DNA of 64,000 bases from Lentinula raphanica (Eukaryota; Basidiomycota; Agaricomycetes; Agaricales; Omphalotaceae). This document shows positions 1 through 10,600 of the stretch, in pieces. Location: NCBI GenBank assembly GCA_027919835.1, contig JANVFP010000048.1, forward strand, positions 1 to 64,000. The letters are read 5' to 3'. The stretch's first letter is position 1. Each line of letters begins with the position of its first letter. A program made the translations under genes and the position numbers. A model generated the notes under the pieces. That model searched no databases. It was given only the letters and a program-made list of their open reading frames with translations, and was not told where the DNA came from.

Positions 1-2440
1 TGAGCCCCATCATCGGAGAGGTAGTATTGTGGGTTCTCCGGATGGCCTGGTCCGTCTCCTTTTGCCTGACTCTGATAACCTGTTCAAAGTGAGGGTCGTT
101 TGATATTCCTCGATCCACCTTCTTTTCTCTAGTGTATCCCATCCAGACAGTATCGAGTACGCCTTGAATGAGCGAACTTTGATGACACCGGGCTTGACAA
201 TTCCCTCACTGTCTTCTTCAATTTGTAACTCCAACTCTACCTCATCGTCAAATGCGACACCCTCTTCGGATCGCACGAACGCTGTAGCCACTGTAAGTAA
301 CTTTTCTTCGAATCGGTCTCCTAAGTCCTTGACCATGTCTACTAACTTTTCCTCCTTGGCAGTTTCTCATTGCTAGAGACTCAAAGCTATCCTCCTTGGG
401 CCCGTTTTGCATGGGTACTCGACATCGCAGGCGCGAGATGGGGTCCACGTTTGAATGGGCGCGCCCTGCACGATGTATGATACGAAGGTTCGGTAAGCGG
501 AGAACACCAAACCCCAAGTCAGAAGTCTCCGATTCACATTCTGAAATGTCCGGGTCCAGGTGAGCGCGGCATGATCTGTGATAGCAATGATCTTTTCTCC
601 CTCAATGATAGGTTGAAACTTGATAAGAGCTTCCTTCAATGCTAAAGCTTCGCGTTCAGTAGGTGAATAGTTTCGTTCTGCCGACTGTAGTACGCGTGAC
701 CAATAGCTTATTACTCGCTCCACGTAGACGACAGTTTCCTCAAAGTTCGACTCCCAGATGCCGTTCGCGGGTATGTCCGAATCCTCTTTCACCAATTCCA
801 TAACTAGATTTGGGATAGGTTCTCCGTTCTGATAAGCTTTCTGCAGCTTTTCATAAATCTTCGTACCTCTCAAGTCCGATACCTGAATAGGTTGCACCTG
901 TTGTACTATCCCTGCCAATCCATAGTCGCATGCATCAGTGTAGACTCGGTATGGCAAGCCGGGCATTGGATGTCCCCGGACTGGGGCTTGCGTAAGTACT
1001 TCCTTGCATAACTCGAAGCAAGCTGCTCAGCTTCTCCCCAGTGCCATTTTCGACCCTTCTCAACAGCGCGAAGAGTGGCGATGCGATCCAAGCATAGTAA
1101 GGCACATATCCGGAGAAATACACCATCATACCAAGAAAGTTTGAACCTCTTTTACGCTCTTCGGAGTCTCCAGTTCTACTATTGCTCTAATCTTCTCCTT
1201 ATGCGTAGATAGTCCCAACCGTGAAACTTTCTGACCTAACAGTAGAAGAGATTGATAGGCGAAATGACACTTTCCAGGAGACAAGGTAAGCTTGGAGTCT
1301 TGTATTGCTTGTAAAATCTTATCGACGTGGGCTATGTGCTCTTCAAATGACTTCGAAATAGATAACGATATCGTCAATATATACCAGGGTGAAGATCCAA
1401 AGGTACGGCGCTAGAACCTTCTGCATTACGCGTTGAAAAACACTTGGACCGTTCTTGTATCCGAAAGGCATACGTTTGAAATGGTATAGACCGCGATGTG
1501 TTCGGAACGCTAACTTTTCCATGTCCTTTTTAGCTACAGGTAGCTGCGTGAATCCAGCGAGCGCGTCTAAAGTACTCAGGTATTGACTACCAGACAATGC
1601 ATTCAGTATGTATTCCTGTCGTGGCAGAGGGAACTCATCACTAATGGCCATTTCGTTCAGCTTTCGCAGATCAATGACGAGTCGTGGCTTTGTTTTCCGC
1701 CAAACGATAAATACCGGAGCTGCCCACGGACTTCTAGACGGTTCGATGACATCTAATTTCAACCAGGCATCGATTTGTTTGTCAACAACTTCGCGATTGG
1801 CTGGCGATAACGGAATCGGTGGTAGAGCAATCGGCTTAGCGTTTGCTAACATTTGGTATTTCCACTTCCTCCTCGTAGTTTCCGAGTCGACCGTCTAACC
1901 CAAATGCTTCCTTGTGCCGGACCAGGACTTGTTGAACAATTCGGGCCTGTTCCTCGGGCAATTCCTTGCAAATATCGACCTCTTCCAAGAGTCGCTCACT
2001 ACTTGTATTATCCTGCACTACTTCTGCAGTTTTAGGTCCTCCTCCAATGGCGGTTCAGCATACTCCTCCGGGTATCTCGATATCACTTCTGGGATTCCTC
2101 TCTAGCTTCGACTGACTTCTGATGACTGACGATACGGTTTGCTGTCTGTCTTCAATCGCAGCTATACTTTTCAATAGATGAACCTGAGCCTGAAACCTTC
2201 GTCGATCCTCCGGTGAAAACTCCTCGGGTTTATCCAGCCATCGACTAGCCTTGTGTCCCGTTCCCATTAGCTGTCCTCTACCTATCGTTATAGCTTCGTT
2301 TGAAAAGTTTGCTACTGGTATTCGAGGATTCTGCTTCGAAATCAAGGTATCCGGCGAACCGTAGATGTCTTCGTCATTTCGATTGGTGGTAAGTAATTTC
2401 TCAACATATAGCTCCTCGCAGCCTGAAGGGAAGTTTGCGC
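1..2440 (-). pseudogene. Ty3/gypsy element X, distal pol half (RT, RNase H, start of integrase), broken
   Basis: Reading from 2440 downward, the translation runs from the linker after the protease into reverse transcriptase, RNase H and the approach to integrase. It then leaves the window. RT is clear: the SPANREVVDKQIDAWL segment, a PWAAPVFIV strand and the catalytic YIDDIVIY near 1370. RNase H has YTDACDYGLAG near 940, TEREALAL near 650 and ITDHAAL near 575. The frame is broken by an in-frame TGA at 2055-2057. Apparent one-base shifts follow near 1855, 1367, 1128, 1060, 1000, 470 and 345, several at short homopolymers. The upstream edge at 2440 is cut by the 5' LTR of element Z. It continues, at residue level, the protease ORF that stops at 62611. 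The identification as Ty3/gypsy pol is secure. Whether the shifts are decay or sequencing error is not decided. Confidence 0.85.
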
Positions 2441-2740
2441 TGTTGCGCGGTTTTTCCGCGCAGGCGTGCAATGATCAAAAAGATCAACTTAGACCGTTGC
2501 ATAGTATCAATAAGGACTGTAGTGAGCCCGAACTAGCAGTCAAACTTGTATCAGTATAAGCTAGGATACAGATCCTTTGGCAGGATCAGCCATGAATATC
2601 CACTTAGAGCTATTGCTCGCACCCTTGGTCGGGGATCCTTCAAGAAGGCTGACTACTGGTACGAGCACACCAAGGGAATATCGACTTAGTATCAAGATCT
2701 GCCGGATCGGCACAACTGAGTTTGGTACTTGGCTGTGATG

Positions 2741-3160
2741 ACGGAAATTTCACTTGATCTAGCAGATCAGACACGATGAGGACCTATCCGGACGAGTTAC
2801 CACACGGAAACCCTACGCAAAGTAGCGGAAACCGTCGGAAACATGATGATCTAGTATTTCCGTGGCAGTACGGGTGAAACCCGCAGCGGAAACACGCATA
2901 TGTTCAAGTTCTAAACTGGGATATAGCGTATGCTATGTACAGCTTTGACCAGTACTCACGGAAACGCGCGGAAACCTACGGAAAACACTTCTGAAGCATT
3001 TATCTGCATTGTCCGCTCCGGAACACCAGGCTATATGCATACCGTTCGAAAGCTACGGACCAGACCTACCTGATCCGCGAGATCAACCGCTGTTACGAGT
3101 CTATCTCAGTAACTTGGGAAGACCACTACCATTCCGCGGAAGCAAATTCGTCGGAAACAC
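2741..3160 (+). promoter_or_regulatory. Cluster of CGGAAA motifs in Z LTR U3
   Basis: Ten CGGAAA (or reverse TTTCCG) hexamers lie in about 420 bp, often as ACGGAAAC or GCGGAAAC. About 0.2 would be expected by chance over both strands with equal base use. The same block recurs in the 3' LTR at about 18304-18723 and in the inverted LTR. CGG-type half sites are typical targets of fungal Zn2Cys6 regulators. Use as an upstream activating array is inference. Confidence 0.5.
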
Positions 3161-4034
3161 TTGAGCAACACAGGCAGGAGCCACTCTGACGAGTTAGGCA
3201 CCCTAGCATGTGGATGCCGCACAGACCATGGTCGGAACTTGCTTGGTCTTCTAGATCTGGCGAAAGTACGACGAAATACGGACAAGTTTCATCTTTTTCT
3301 CTGTTTTCTTACTATTTCCTTGCGTGTTTGTATCGTTTCAGTCATATTTTACTATTTAAGTGTATATTATCGGACTCCGTCCGTAGAAATAGCTAGATCT
3401 ACTAGATCAAGGACAAATACGGGTATTGGACTTTTCGTAGTGTACTTAAAGACCTGTATCCGCACAAATGAAACAAGTTTCGCGCCCAGATCTCTCTGAA
3501 CTGGTAATCCTTTTCATCCATACGTGGGAGTAAAGGCTTCTAAGCCGTACCGGACCTTGCAGATTAAGTGTGTTACTTCATCGCGATAAGCCCGACTTTT
3601 GAGTGGTTTGACTTGGTGTCTGTCACTTGCTAGTTGAAGGTAGACTCCGTTCCGGAGATACAGAGGACTTGGTCTCAGGTTGTGCCGAGTGAACGTGCAG
3701 AGTTTTGGTGGCTCTGTTCAAGTTGACACGTAGTGATTGGTGATCTGCGTGATCTTCGAGGTTTTACTGAGAATAGTGATCAGTACTGCTTCACCCGGGA
3801 GCGGAATCGATTGGTCTACCATAACGTCTGGTACCCCGTTGCTTTCCGAGCCTAAAAACCCTTATCCGAGTGGAAGCCACTCAAAACAAACCCCTTAGTC
3901 CAGATCTTACGACTGGTATATCCGTGTCACTTCGTTCTGCTGACCAGTATTGCTGATCTAAAAGATCTTACAAGACTGCGTTCGACTTGAGATATAAGAT
4001 AGTGCGGAATCTCTGACAACGCCCCACACCTCGC

Positions 4035-4042
4035 TATAAATA
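4035..4042 (+). promoter_or_regulatory. TATA box of the Z 5' LTR
   Basis: TATAAATA lies about 100 bp before the LTR end. It is repeated at 19599-19606 in the 3' LTR and at 62708-62715 (minus) in the third copy. Transcription would start near 4065-4075, leaving a short R-U5. Confidence 0.7.
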
Positions 4043-4140
4043 CAATTTGATTGACGAATCCGTGAAGTCGTACTCTGTGTTCGTGCTAAGTGACCTGTCA
4101 TAAGGCATTATACTAAGAACCGACTTTATACCTCGTTATC

Positions 4141-4157
4141 TGGAGCCCACCGCGAGG
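4141..4157 (+). other. Primer binding site of Z
   Basis: TGGAGCCCACCGCGAGG starts two bases after the LTR end. Its complement ends in CCA and has the layout of the T-stem and acceptor 3' side of a tRNA with U at the discriminator position. I did not assign the tRNA. Confidence 0.75.
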
Positions 4158-4581
4158 GGTGGAATCTATATTTTGGTCGAACTCGAGAAATCTTCTTGAT
4201 TTCTCAAAACTACTGCCTTTGATCGAATTTATTTGATCATTAAAAATAGCTCCAAGAGCTACTCGGACTTCGAAGAACGCGGGCTCAGCAGATTTCTTTG
4301 ATCCAGCGATACAAGCTTCAGATCAGCGAAAGCGCGCAACAAAGAAACCCTCTGTACCTGTTTACGATCCGAGAAACCTCGGAAGAGCGAGTACTAGCAA
4401 TCCAGATAACGGGAGAGCTCCTAGACCATCTTCGGAACAACCAGTAACGAAGAGATCTAACGTAGTGCCAGGAAACGGTAGACAGAAGGCAGCTACTGTT
4501 GGACCAGATCCGCAATCTAGTTCAGATCCTACATTACAACCCGAACCATTTGATTTGATACGACTGTTTTTACCCAACAAT
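4158..4581 (+). other. Z leader between PBS and gag
   Basis: No separate gene is visible. The gag frame is open from at least 4465 but has no ATG before 4582. The segment is probably untranslated leader with packaging signals, which cannot be defined by eye. Confidence 0.5.
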
Positions 4582-6153
4582 ATGTCCGAAGTACATAACG
4601 GAAATGATCAGGGAGCCGCGGGAGCGAATGCTAACGCACCAGCAAACCCGGCTGCCCAACAAAAACGACCGGAGGATCAACTCGACATCATAAGGATGCT
4701 CGGTCCTCCTGAACTGACCCCTGCGGAACAAGCAGAGTATAACAATACCAAGTTTCCGCTTACGCACAAAACTGCTATGATCCTGGACTTGGCCAATCCG
4801 AGCATGATCCCCGAGTGGGTGAGGTTCTGTTTGAACACGTTCCAGGCTACGGAAGTTACCTCCGAGAAGGTGAAGATGCAAAAGATCTTTTCTTGGATGA
4901 CCCTTCAGACCAAGCAGGCTCTCGAGCATCTTCCCGGCGCGCAGGAGGGAAGGGAAGACGCGGATTGTTTCCTGCGTTCCCTGTGTGAAAGATTCCCGGC
5001 ATCTCTAGGGAGACCAATGGGTTCGAAGAATACGCTCTTGCAGATCGTACAGAACTATGCTCCTTTGGGTGTCCGGGACGGAGATAGGTTGCTCGGATAT
5101 TGTCTGTTGATGGAGGTAGAAGCCAATAAGTTGTTGAAACCGCCTCCGGCGATAGGAAACACGGAATTGGTGTCTCTTTTCCTGTCAGCATTCGATGACG
5201 AGTTACGGAAAGCTGTGAACCGTAAGGTTCAACAGCAGGTACCTGCTTTCCGCGTAGAGAAACGTCGGGTCGATGATCCATATCTGTTCATAGAGTACAA
5301 GGAAGCAGCAGAGGCCGTAGCAAGGCACCCACCCTTGGAATCGTTGTACCGGACGGTAACAAGTCGGGATGGTGTGGTCTTCAATGCGGAAACCCACTCA
5401 AGAGGAGGAGTATACGTTCCGATTGGTGGTCCTCCGGTGATCAAAGAAGAAGTACCGGATCTCTCGCATTTCTTCCGGTCTCCAGCTAAGCCCGTTGAAG
5501 TGAAACGTGAGGCTTCCGAGGAAACGGAAAGAGCACTAGCTGCAAATAGGGACCAGTACAGTGTGTTGGTCAAAGATTTGGGAGCACTTAAGGCTACCTA
5601 CAAAGAGGAACTTGAGACGTTGGCTCAAATGCTGGCTAACATCAAGACCGGAAATGTTCAACCTGCGCAACGGGTGCAGCCCCATACTGTCGCTTCTGGT
5701 AGTGGTAATCCCGGAAACAGTGGGCCTCCCCGCGGAATCATTAACACGAATCCGAATAATGCACAAGGTCAAAGGTCTGAGATGTTGTGTTTCCTTTGTC
5801 GGGAACCGAACCATATGATGCAAAGTTGTCCAATGTTCTTGGAACTCTTAGGGAAAGGTTGGATTATGCGTGATCCGCAAGACCCAAAGCGTCTTAAGTT
5901 GAAGGATGGGTCTCCGCTACCGAACAACTTCGGAAGTGAGAGTAGATACCAAAAGATCATGAAATATGGTCAGGCCAAAGGATGGCCCGAGGTTTCGACG
6001 ATGATGAACGAGATGATCCCGGACAATGAGGATTACTCGGAACAGTTGGCCGGATCCCCAGCTTGGATGGTCATTGCTAATCTGGCGGAGATGGTGCAAG
6101 GGAGATCTAGCAATGGTGTGGCTACGGTGTACACAAACGAGTCGGGAAACTGA
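4582..6153 (+). CDS. Z gag (capsid/nucleocapsid), 523 aa
   Basis: Gag polyprotein, expected to form the cytoplasmic virus-like particle and bind element RNA. I start at the first in-frame ATG (4582, MSEVHNGNDQG). An acidic, Pro/Ala-rich N-terminus is followed by a helical capsid-like region. This includes MIPEWVRFCLNTFQ and a run resembling the retrotransposon-gag domain around residues 70-220. One CCHC zinc knuckle (C-FL-C-REPN-H-MMQS-C) lies near residues 403-416, the Cx2Cx4Hx4C pattern of nucleocapsids. The ORF ends at TGA 6151-6153, and the heptamer GGGAAAC touches that stop. The protease frame opens at -1, which supports ribosomal frameshifting into the next ORF. No internal frame breaks are seen. 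Confidence 0.92.
   Translation: MSEVHNGNDQGAAGANANAPANPAAQQKRPEDQLDIIRMLGPPELTPAEQAEYNNTKFPLTHKTAMILDLANPSMIPEWVRFCLNTFQATEVTSEKVKMQKIFSWMTLQTKQALEHLPGAQEGREDADCFLRSLCERFPASLGRPMGSKNTLLQIVQNYAPLGVRDGDRLLGYCLLMEVEANKLLKPPPAIGNTELVSLFLSAFDDELRKAVNRKVQQQVPAFRVEKRRVDDPYLFIEYKEAAEAVARHPPLESLYRTVTSRDGVVFNAETHSRGGVYVPIGGPPVIKEEVPDLSHFFRSPAKPVEVKREASEETERALAANRDQYSVLVKDLGALKATYKEELETLAQMLANIKTGNVQPAQRVQPHTVASGSGNPGNSGPPRGIINTNPNNAQGQRSEMLCFLCREPNHMMQSCPMFLELLGKGWIMRDPQDPKRLKLKDGSPLPNNFGSESRYQKIMKYGQAKGWPEVSTMMNEMIPDNEDYSEQLAGSPAWMVIANLAEMVQGRSSNGVATVYTNESGN
6144..6150 (+). promoter_or_regulatory. Putative -1 ribosomal frameshift site, gag to protease (GGGAAAC)
   Basis: In the gag frame the codons read tcG GGA AAC TGA, a perfect X XXY YYZ heptamer directly before the stop. 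Slipping back one base gives GGG AAA CTG and enters the protease frame, which is open from here. GGGAAAC is a known retroviral slippery sequence. An alternative is re-initiation at the ATG at 6162, eight bases after the stop. Confidence 0.7.
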
Positions 6154-7640
6154 GGAATCCAATGATTGAGTTGACCTCTGGGCCAAGGACACGGTCTCAG
6201 CAACAGGCAACAACTCATGAGGGTGCCCCAAAGCCTAACTCACCAAAAGCAATACCTGCCGTCAAGAATAAACGCTTTGACGGGGTGCATATACCCATAG
6301 ATCGAAATAACCCTAGTAAAAACAAAACATCCGAAAAACCGAAGTCCAATCCGGACAATTCTACGCCTAATCATGACAGATCTGCTGGATCAGACCCCGA
6401 TTCTTCTCAATCACTGAGGGAAGCGGCTTTGGAAAGGATACAGTCAGTGACCATTGACGATTTAACGGATGAGAGTGCGTTAGGTTCGGAACGCGAGCCT
6501 GATCAGACAGATCAACGGAAATCGAAGCAAGTACGATTCCGCGATCCGTCACCTCCTCGTACGGAAAATCCGAGAAGACCATTTGATGATGTTCAGCCCA
6601 GAGAAGTTACACCTCACCCTCGAAATCAACCAAAGCCGGAAAAGATACCTGAATCTAAGGGATCTTCGAAGGCACCAAAATACAGGCTGCAGAATGAACT
6701 GTTCACGCCTGGTCTAGAGGAAGAGCTTGCTGACCGGATAGTGCGAAAGACGATTGAATTGACTTCTTCCGAAGCTTTACAGCTTTCGGGGAAGATCAGG
6801 CAGATCGTAGCACGAAAGATACGGAATAAGCGAGTACTTCCGCAAGATCGAAAGAAAATGCTGCTGAACGTGGCTGATCAACAAGATCTAGCTACGGAAA
6901 CACTTTCAAATGATGATTCCGAAGACGAACAAGTCATTTCCGTGGATGATCTAGCATTACCCGAAGCTTGGGCTTTTGAAAGATTATCTGAGGATCGGGA
7001 TGGGATGAAAGCAGGAGCGTTTGTTCAAGTAGATCCAGTAGAATCATTCTTAAGTGATGTCGACGAGAATGATGAACGACGAGATATGACCATAGTTGCT
7101 ACCATAGGCAATGGTCTCCGTGCAGTGTGGCCTGTTGTGAATGATCGGGAAGATCTCGAAGTAGAGAACCTCCTGGACTCAGGATCACAGATAGTCGCAA
7201 TCGATATGAGCGTGGCGTTAGGCTTAGGTCTAGGTTGGGATCCCGGAATCACCATACAGATGCAAAATGTACATGGCGGGATCGCTCGGACCAAAGGTTT
7301 AGCCCGAAATGTGCCCTTTCGATTTGGACCAGTCACAGTGTATTTACAGTTACATGTTCAAGAAAAGGCGCCCTTCGAAATACTGTTGGGACGTCCGTTT
7401 GATGTGTTAACTGAGAGTGTCATTCAGACATTTGGATCGGGTGATCAGGAACTTACGATTACGGATCCGAATACTGGAAAACGGTATACCATGGGTACAT
7501 ATCCGAAAGGACATGGACCGAGAGCACCAAGAAAGGTGGTGGAACGAAAAGTATCACAGCCAACTCAACAGTTGCAACCCGAATCAAGACGGGAAGACAC
7601 TCACGAGGAGGCAGAGAAAGTTCCGCAACCAAATTTTTGA
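6144..7640 (+). CDS. Z protease ORF (retropepsin), reached from gag by -1 shift
   Basis: Aspartic protease that would cleave the polyproteins. The frame is open from the slippery site and contains an ATG at 6162, from which it encodes 492 residues. The first 300 residues are charged, low-complexity and rich in Ser, Pro, Glu and Arg. The protease core has the catalytic DSG at residues 339-341 (LLDSGSQIVAIDM). About 70 residues later comes the family's second hallmark, ILLGRPF, near residue 408. The long spacer before the protease is unusual for Ty3-like elements, where protease closely follows nucleocapsid. The ORF stops at TGA 7638-7640. A second slippery heptamer directly precedes this stop and leads to the RT frame, again at -1. 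Confidence 0.88.
   Translation, partial: GKLRNPMIELTSGPRTRSQQQATTHEGAPKPNSPKAIPAVKNKRFDGVHIPIDRNNPSKNKTSEKPKSNPDNSTPNHDRSAGSDPDSSQSLREAALERIQSVTIDDLTDESALGSEREPDQTDQRKSKQVRFRDPSPPRTENPRRPFDDVQPREVTPHPRNQPKPEKIPESKGSSKAPKYRLQNELFTPGLEEELADRIVRKTIELTSSEALQLSGKIRQIVARKIRNKRVLPQDRKKMLLNVADQQDLATETLSNDDSEDEQVISVDDLALPEAWAFERLSEDRDGMKAGAFVQVDPVESFLSDVDENDERRDMTIVATIGNGLRAVWPVVNDREDLEVENLLDSGSQIVAIDMSVALGLGLGWDPGITIQMQNVHGGIARTKGLARNVPFRFGPVTVYLQLHVQEKAPFEILLGRPFDVLTESVIQTFGSGDQELTITDPNTGKRYTMGTYPKGHGPRAPRKVVERKVSQPTQQLQPESRREDTHEEAEKVPQPNF
7631..7637 (+). promoter_or_regulatory. Putative -1 frameshift site, protease to pol (A AAT TTT), with downstream stem
   Basis: The protease frame reads ccA AAT TTT TGA, again X XXY YYZ against the stop. 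A -1 slip gives AAA TTT TTG AAT and enters the RT frame, which has no nearby ATG. Seven bases downstream, CCTCT (7645-7649) can pair with AGAGG (7672-7676), extended by GG/CC. That is a suitable position for a stimulatory stem-loop or pseudoknot. Confidence 0.72.
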
Positions 7641-10600
7641 ATAACCTCTGGGATCTGAGTAGCGACCAGGGAGAGGTAGAAATCGCTCTTAGTGGGTACT
7701 GGGATGCTCAAGCGGAGGAAGTGGTTATCGAGTCGAATCAGGTGAAACGAGGTACCTTCTCAGATGAAGAATTAGCGGACGTGTATGTACAGTGCTGTCT
7801 GCCAACGATCGAGAAGTCGCACCCCGGAATTGCCGAAACCATATCACTATACCTGAACAAAGGTGTAGATCATCAACAAAATCGTGTGATCAACCCATGG
7901 AAGGAAGGATTTAGAGCTGATCCGACCGTTGAGGACCTGAAGGAGACCTTTTACCAGTCCATGACAAAGGACGTTAGGTGGAAAGACTTACACGGGTTAA
8001 CTCGTCCATATGATAACACGGAAGATCTACCAGATCAAGTAGATCAACCAAAAGATGCGGAATTGTCTTCAATGACCCAAGATTTGGAGGCTGCGATGCA
8101 TCGTGTTAAGCTCTGGGAACTCAAGAACGAGACGATTGACCAGCATATATGCGCATATAATGATGTGTTTTTGCCAGATCAGCCAGTTTCGGTCTTCGGT
8201 TCTCGAAAATATAAGCCTGTAGCGGTGAAAGTTCGCCCTGTCAAGGCTGATCTACCGGAAGAATTCCGTGTGCGGAGACACATTTACGGGGATCCTTTGG
8301 CTGATCTGCCAGATCTCCCAACTCATCCTCCGGAATTCACGCCGGGTATTCGGTATACGCAAGAACGGAAAGAGATCATCGAGAAAAACCATGCGGAAGG
8401 TTTCCTTACGGAGGAGGAGATGAAGCTAGTTCATCATATGATGAAGTTGCAGGAAATGGGTTTTGCTTGGGAAGCCTCCGAGGGCGGAACATTCAGAGAG
8501 GACTTCTTTCCTCCCGTGAAAATTCCGGTCATACCTCATGAGCCCTGGGTCGAACGAAATATTCCAATTCCTCCCGGAATCTTCGAAAAGGTTTGTAAGA
8601 TCATCAAGGATAAGATTGATGCTGGAGTTTATGAACCATCTTGCTCGAGCTATCGTTCAAAATGGTTTTGTGTGGTCAAGAAGGATGGAACGAGTCTTCG
8701 TTTAGTACATAGTTTGGAACCCTGAACAAGGTGACCATTCAACACTCCGGGATTCCTCCTGCTACCGCGGATATTGCTCGTCATTTTGCGGGTCGTGCCT
8801 GTGGTGGTTTGTTGGATATCTATGTGGGTTATGATGAACGACCACTCGATGTTAGTTCGCGAGATCTGACGACATTCCAAACTCCGTACGGACCACACCG
8901 TCTCGTAAAGTTGCCTATGGGTTGGACGAACTCTGTTCCGATATTCCATGACGATGTAACTTACATGATGCGAGATGAAATTCCGGAATATACTATTCCA
9001 TACGTCGATGATGTTCCTATCAGAGGCCCCGGGACTCGTTATGAATTACCGGGTGGCGGATACGAAACTATCCCTGAAAATCCTTTGATCAGACGGTTTG
9101 TCTGGGAGCATCTCCAAAATGTGAACCGAATCATTCAGCGGATGCGGTATTGTGGCGGAACCTTCTCGGGACCTAAAGCATTCCTGTGTTGCGCTGAAAC
9201 TGTCGTGGTTGGACACCGTTGCACGTACGAAGGACAGAAACCGGAAGATAGAATCGCAACTACGGTTCTGACTTGGCCTCCGTGCTCTTCTAAGACACAG
9301 GTCCGAGCCTTTCTGGGAACTGTTGGTCAGCTCCGAATGTTCATTCACAATTACGCTAAGAAAGCCTCACCTTTGACCAAATTAACGGCGAATATTCCGT
9401 TTGAGTGGAAGGATGAGCATGTCATAGCCATGGACCTGTTGAAAGACGGAGTCCGTAATGCACCAGCCTTAAGAGTCATAGTATATGACTGGGAAACACA
9501 CTTAGCAGTGGATAGTTCTTACATGGGTACGGGATTTTACATCTATCAGATTGATCCTGTAGATCAGACGAAGATTTACTATAATTACTTCGGATCCATC
9601 CCGTATAATGAACGTGAAGCTCGGTTTTCTCAATCTAAGCGTGAACTCTATGGTCTGAAGGTTGCTCTCCGAGCAACACACTATCTTCTTTATGGATGTC
9701 GGAAACTCACGGTGGAAACGGATGCTAGTTATATACAAGGAATGCTTGAAAATCCGAGTAGTGGTCCAAACGCTACGATCAACCGTTGGATTGAAGATAT
9801 CCGTAAATTCCATTTCGATTTGATTCATGTCAAAGGAGCAACCTTTGGACCTGATGGTTTGTCTCGAAGACCTCCGGGAGGTTGGACTACCCCTCGTCGG
9901 GAAACCGAAGAGGATCTAGCAGAAGATGCAGATGACTCCAACAACGTTAGGTTCTTCAAAGCGGACGAAGCGGACGATCCATTGCCTTTTGAATCATTCA
10001 AAGATCATATAGATCCCCGGACAGGATACTTTTGCGAGACCATTGAAGATGAGTTTGCGGAAGATCTTCAAGTTGCCCGGGAGGAAGAGATCCAGCATGC
10101 ATTCCTCAAAGAACGTTTAGAGGCCTCGGGAATGCCTTTGACCTCTCAGTTTCTGCAGTATACTGCGATCCCCGACAATGCTACGTGGGGACCTGATCAC
10201 AAATACCCGATATCTCATAGATCGGATGGCGGAAATCGTCTAGATCAGCAGTTACCGGAAATTCAAGCATGGCTTAAGGACCCGAATGCTGAGCAATTCG
10301 CGAAGTTGGACAAAAGACAACGAGCGGAAATGGACCGGAAAACACTGTCCTTTTCAATAGACTCGGAAGGTCGACTGTTCCATCGGAAGCCATCCACAGA
10401 TCAACTGCGTTTAGTGGTGGAACCGGAAAAACGAATGTATCTATTGCACAGTGCACATGATGCCTTAGGACACAAGGGTACATACGCTACGAAAGACTTC
10501 TTAGAAAAGAGGTTTTGGTGGCCTGATCTGGAGAAAGACGTGGAGTGGTATGTGAAAACATGTCAAGCCTGCCAAGATCGACTTAGGTCTTTGGTACGGA

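Larger units (their letters stand above)
2441..4138 (+). repeat. 5' LTR of Z (1698 bp)
   Basis: It starts TGTTGCGCGG and ends TACCTCGTTA, so the 3' end is TA rather than the usual CA. It matches 18004-19702 except for one missing T near 3310 (TTTCTTAC against TTTCTTTAC). It also matches the inverted copy from 62612. The first bases form a GC stem-loop: GCGCGG at 2445-2450, TTTTT, then CCGCGC at 2456-2461. A TATA box lies only about 100 bp from the 3' end, so almost the whole LTR is U3. Near identity of the two LTRs implies a very recent insertion or recent recombination. Confidence 0.95.

Noticed and set aside
3161..3499. Open frames inside the Z LTRs (also 18724-18960 and 63217-63541)
   Set aside because: They differ between LTR copies through one-base changes, have no domain and lie in U3. 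Shadows of the repeat.
4141..4157. tRNA gene at the primer binding site
   Set aside because: Only the complement of a tRNA 3' end is present. No full cloverleaf or A/B boxes were seen here or elsewhere.
8722..8731. Programmed frameshift inside RT of Z
   Set aside because: The break lies within a conserved RT block rather than between domains, and no slippery heptamer is present. A missing base at a C run is simpler.
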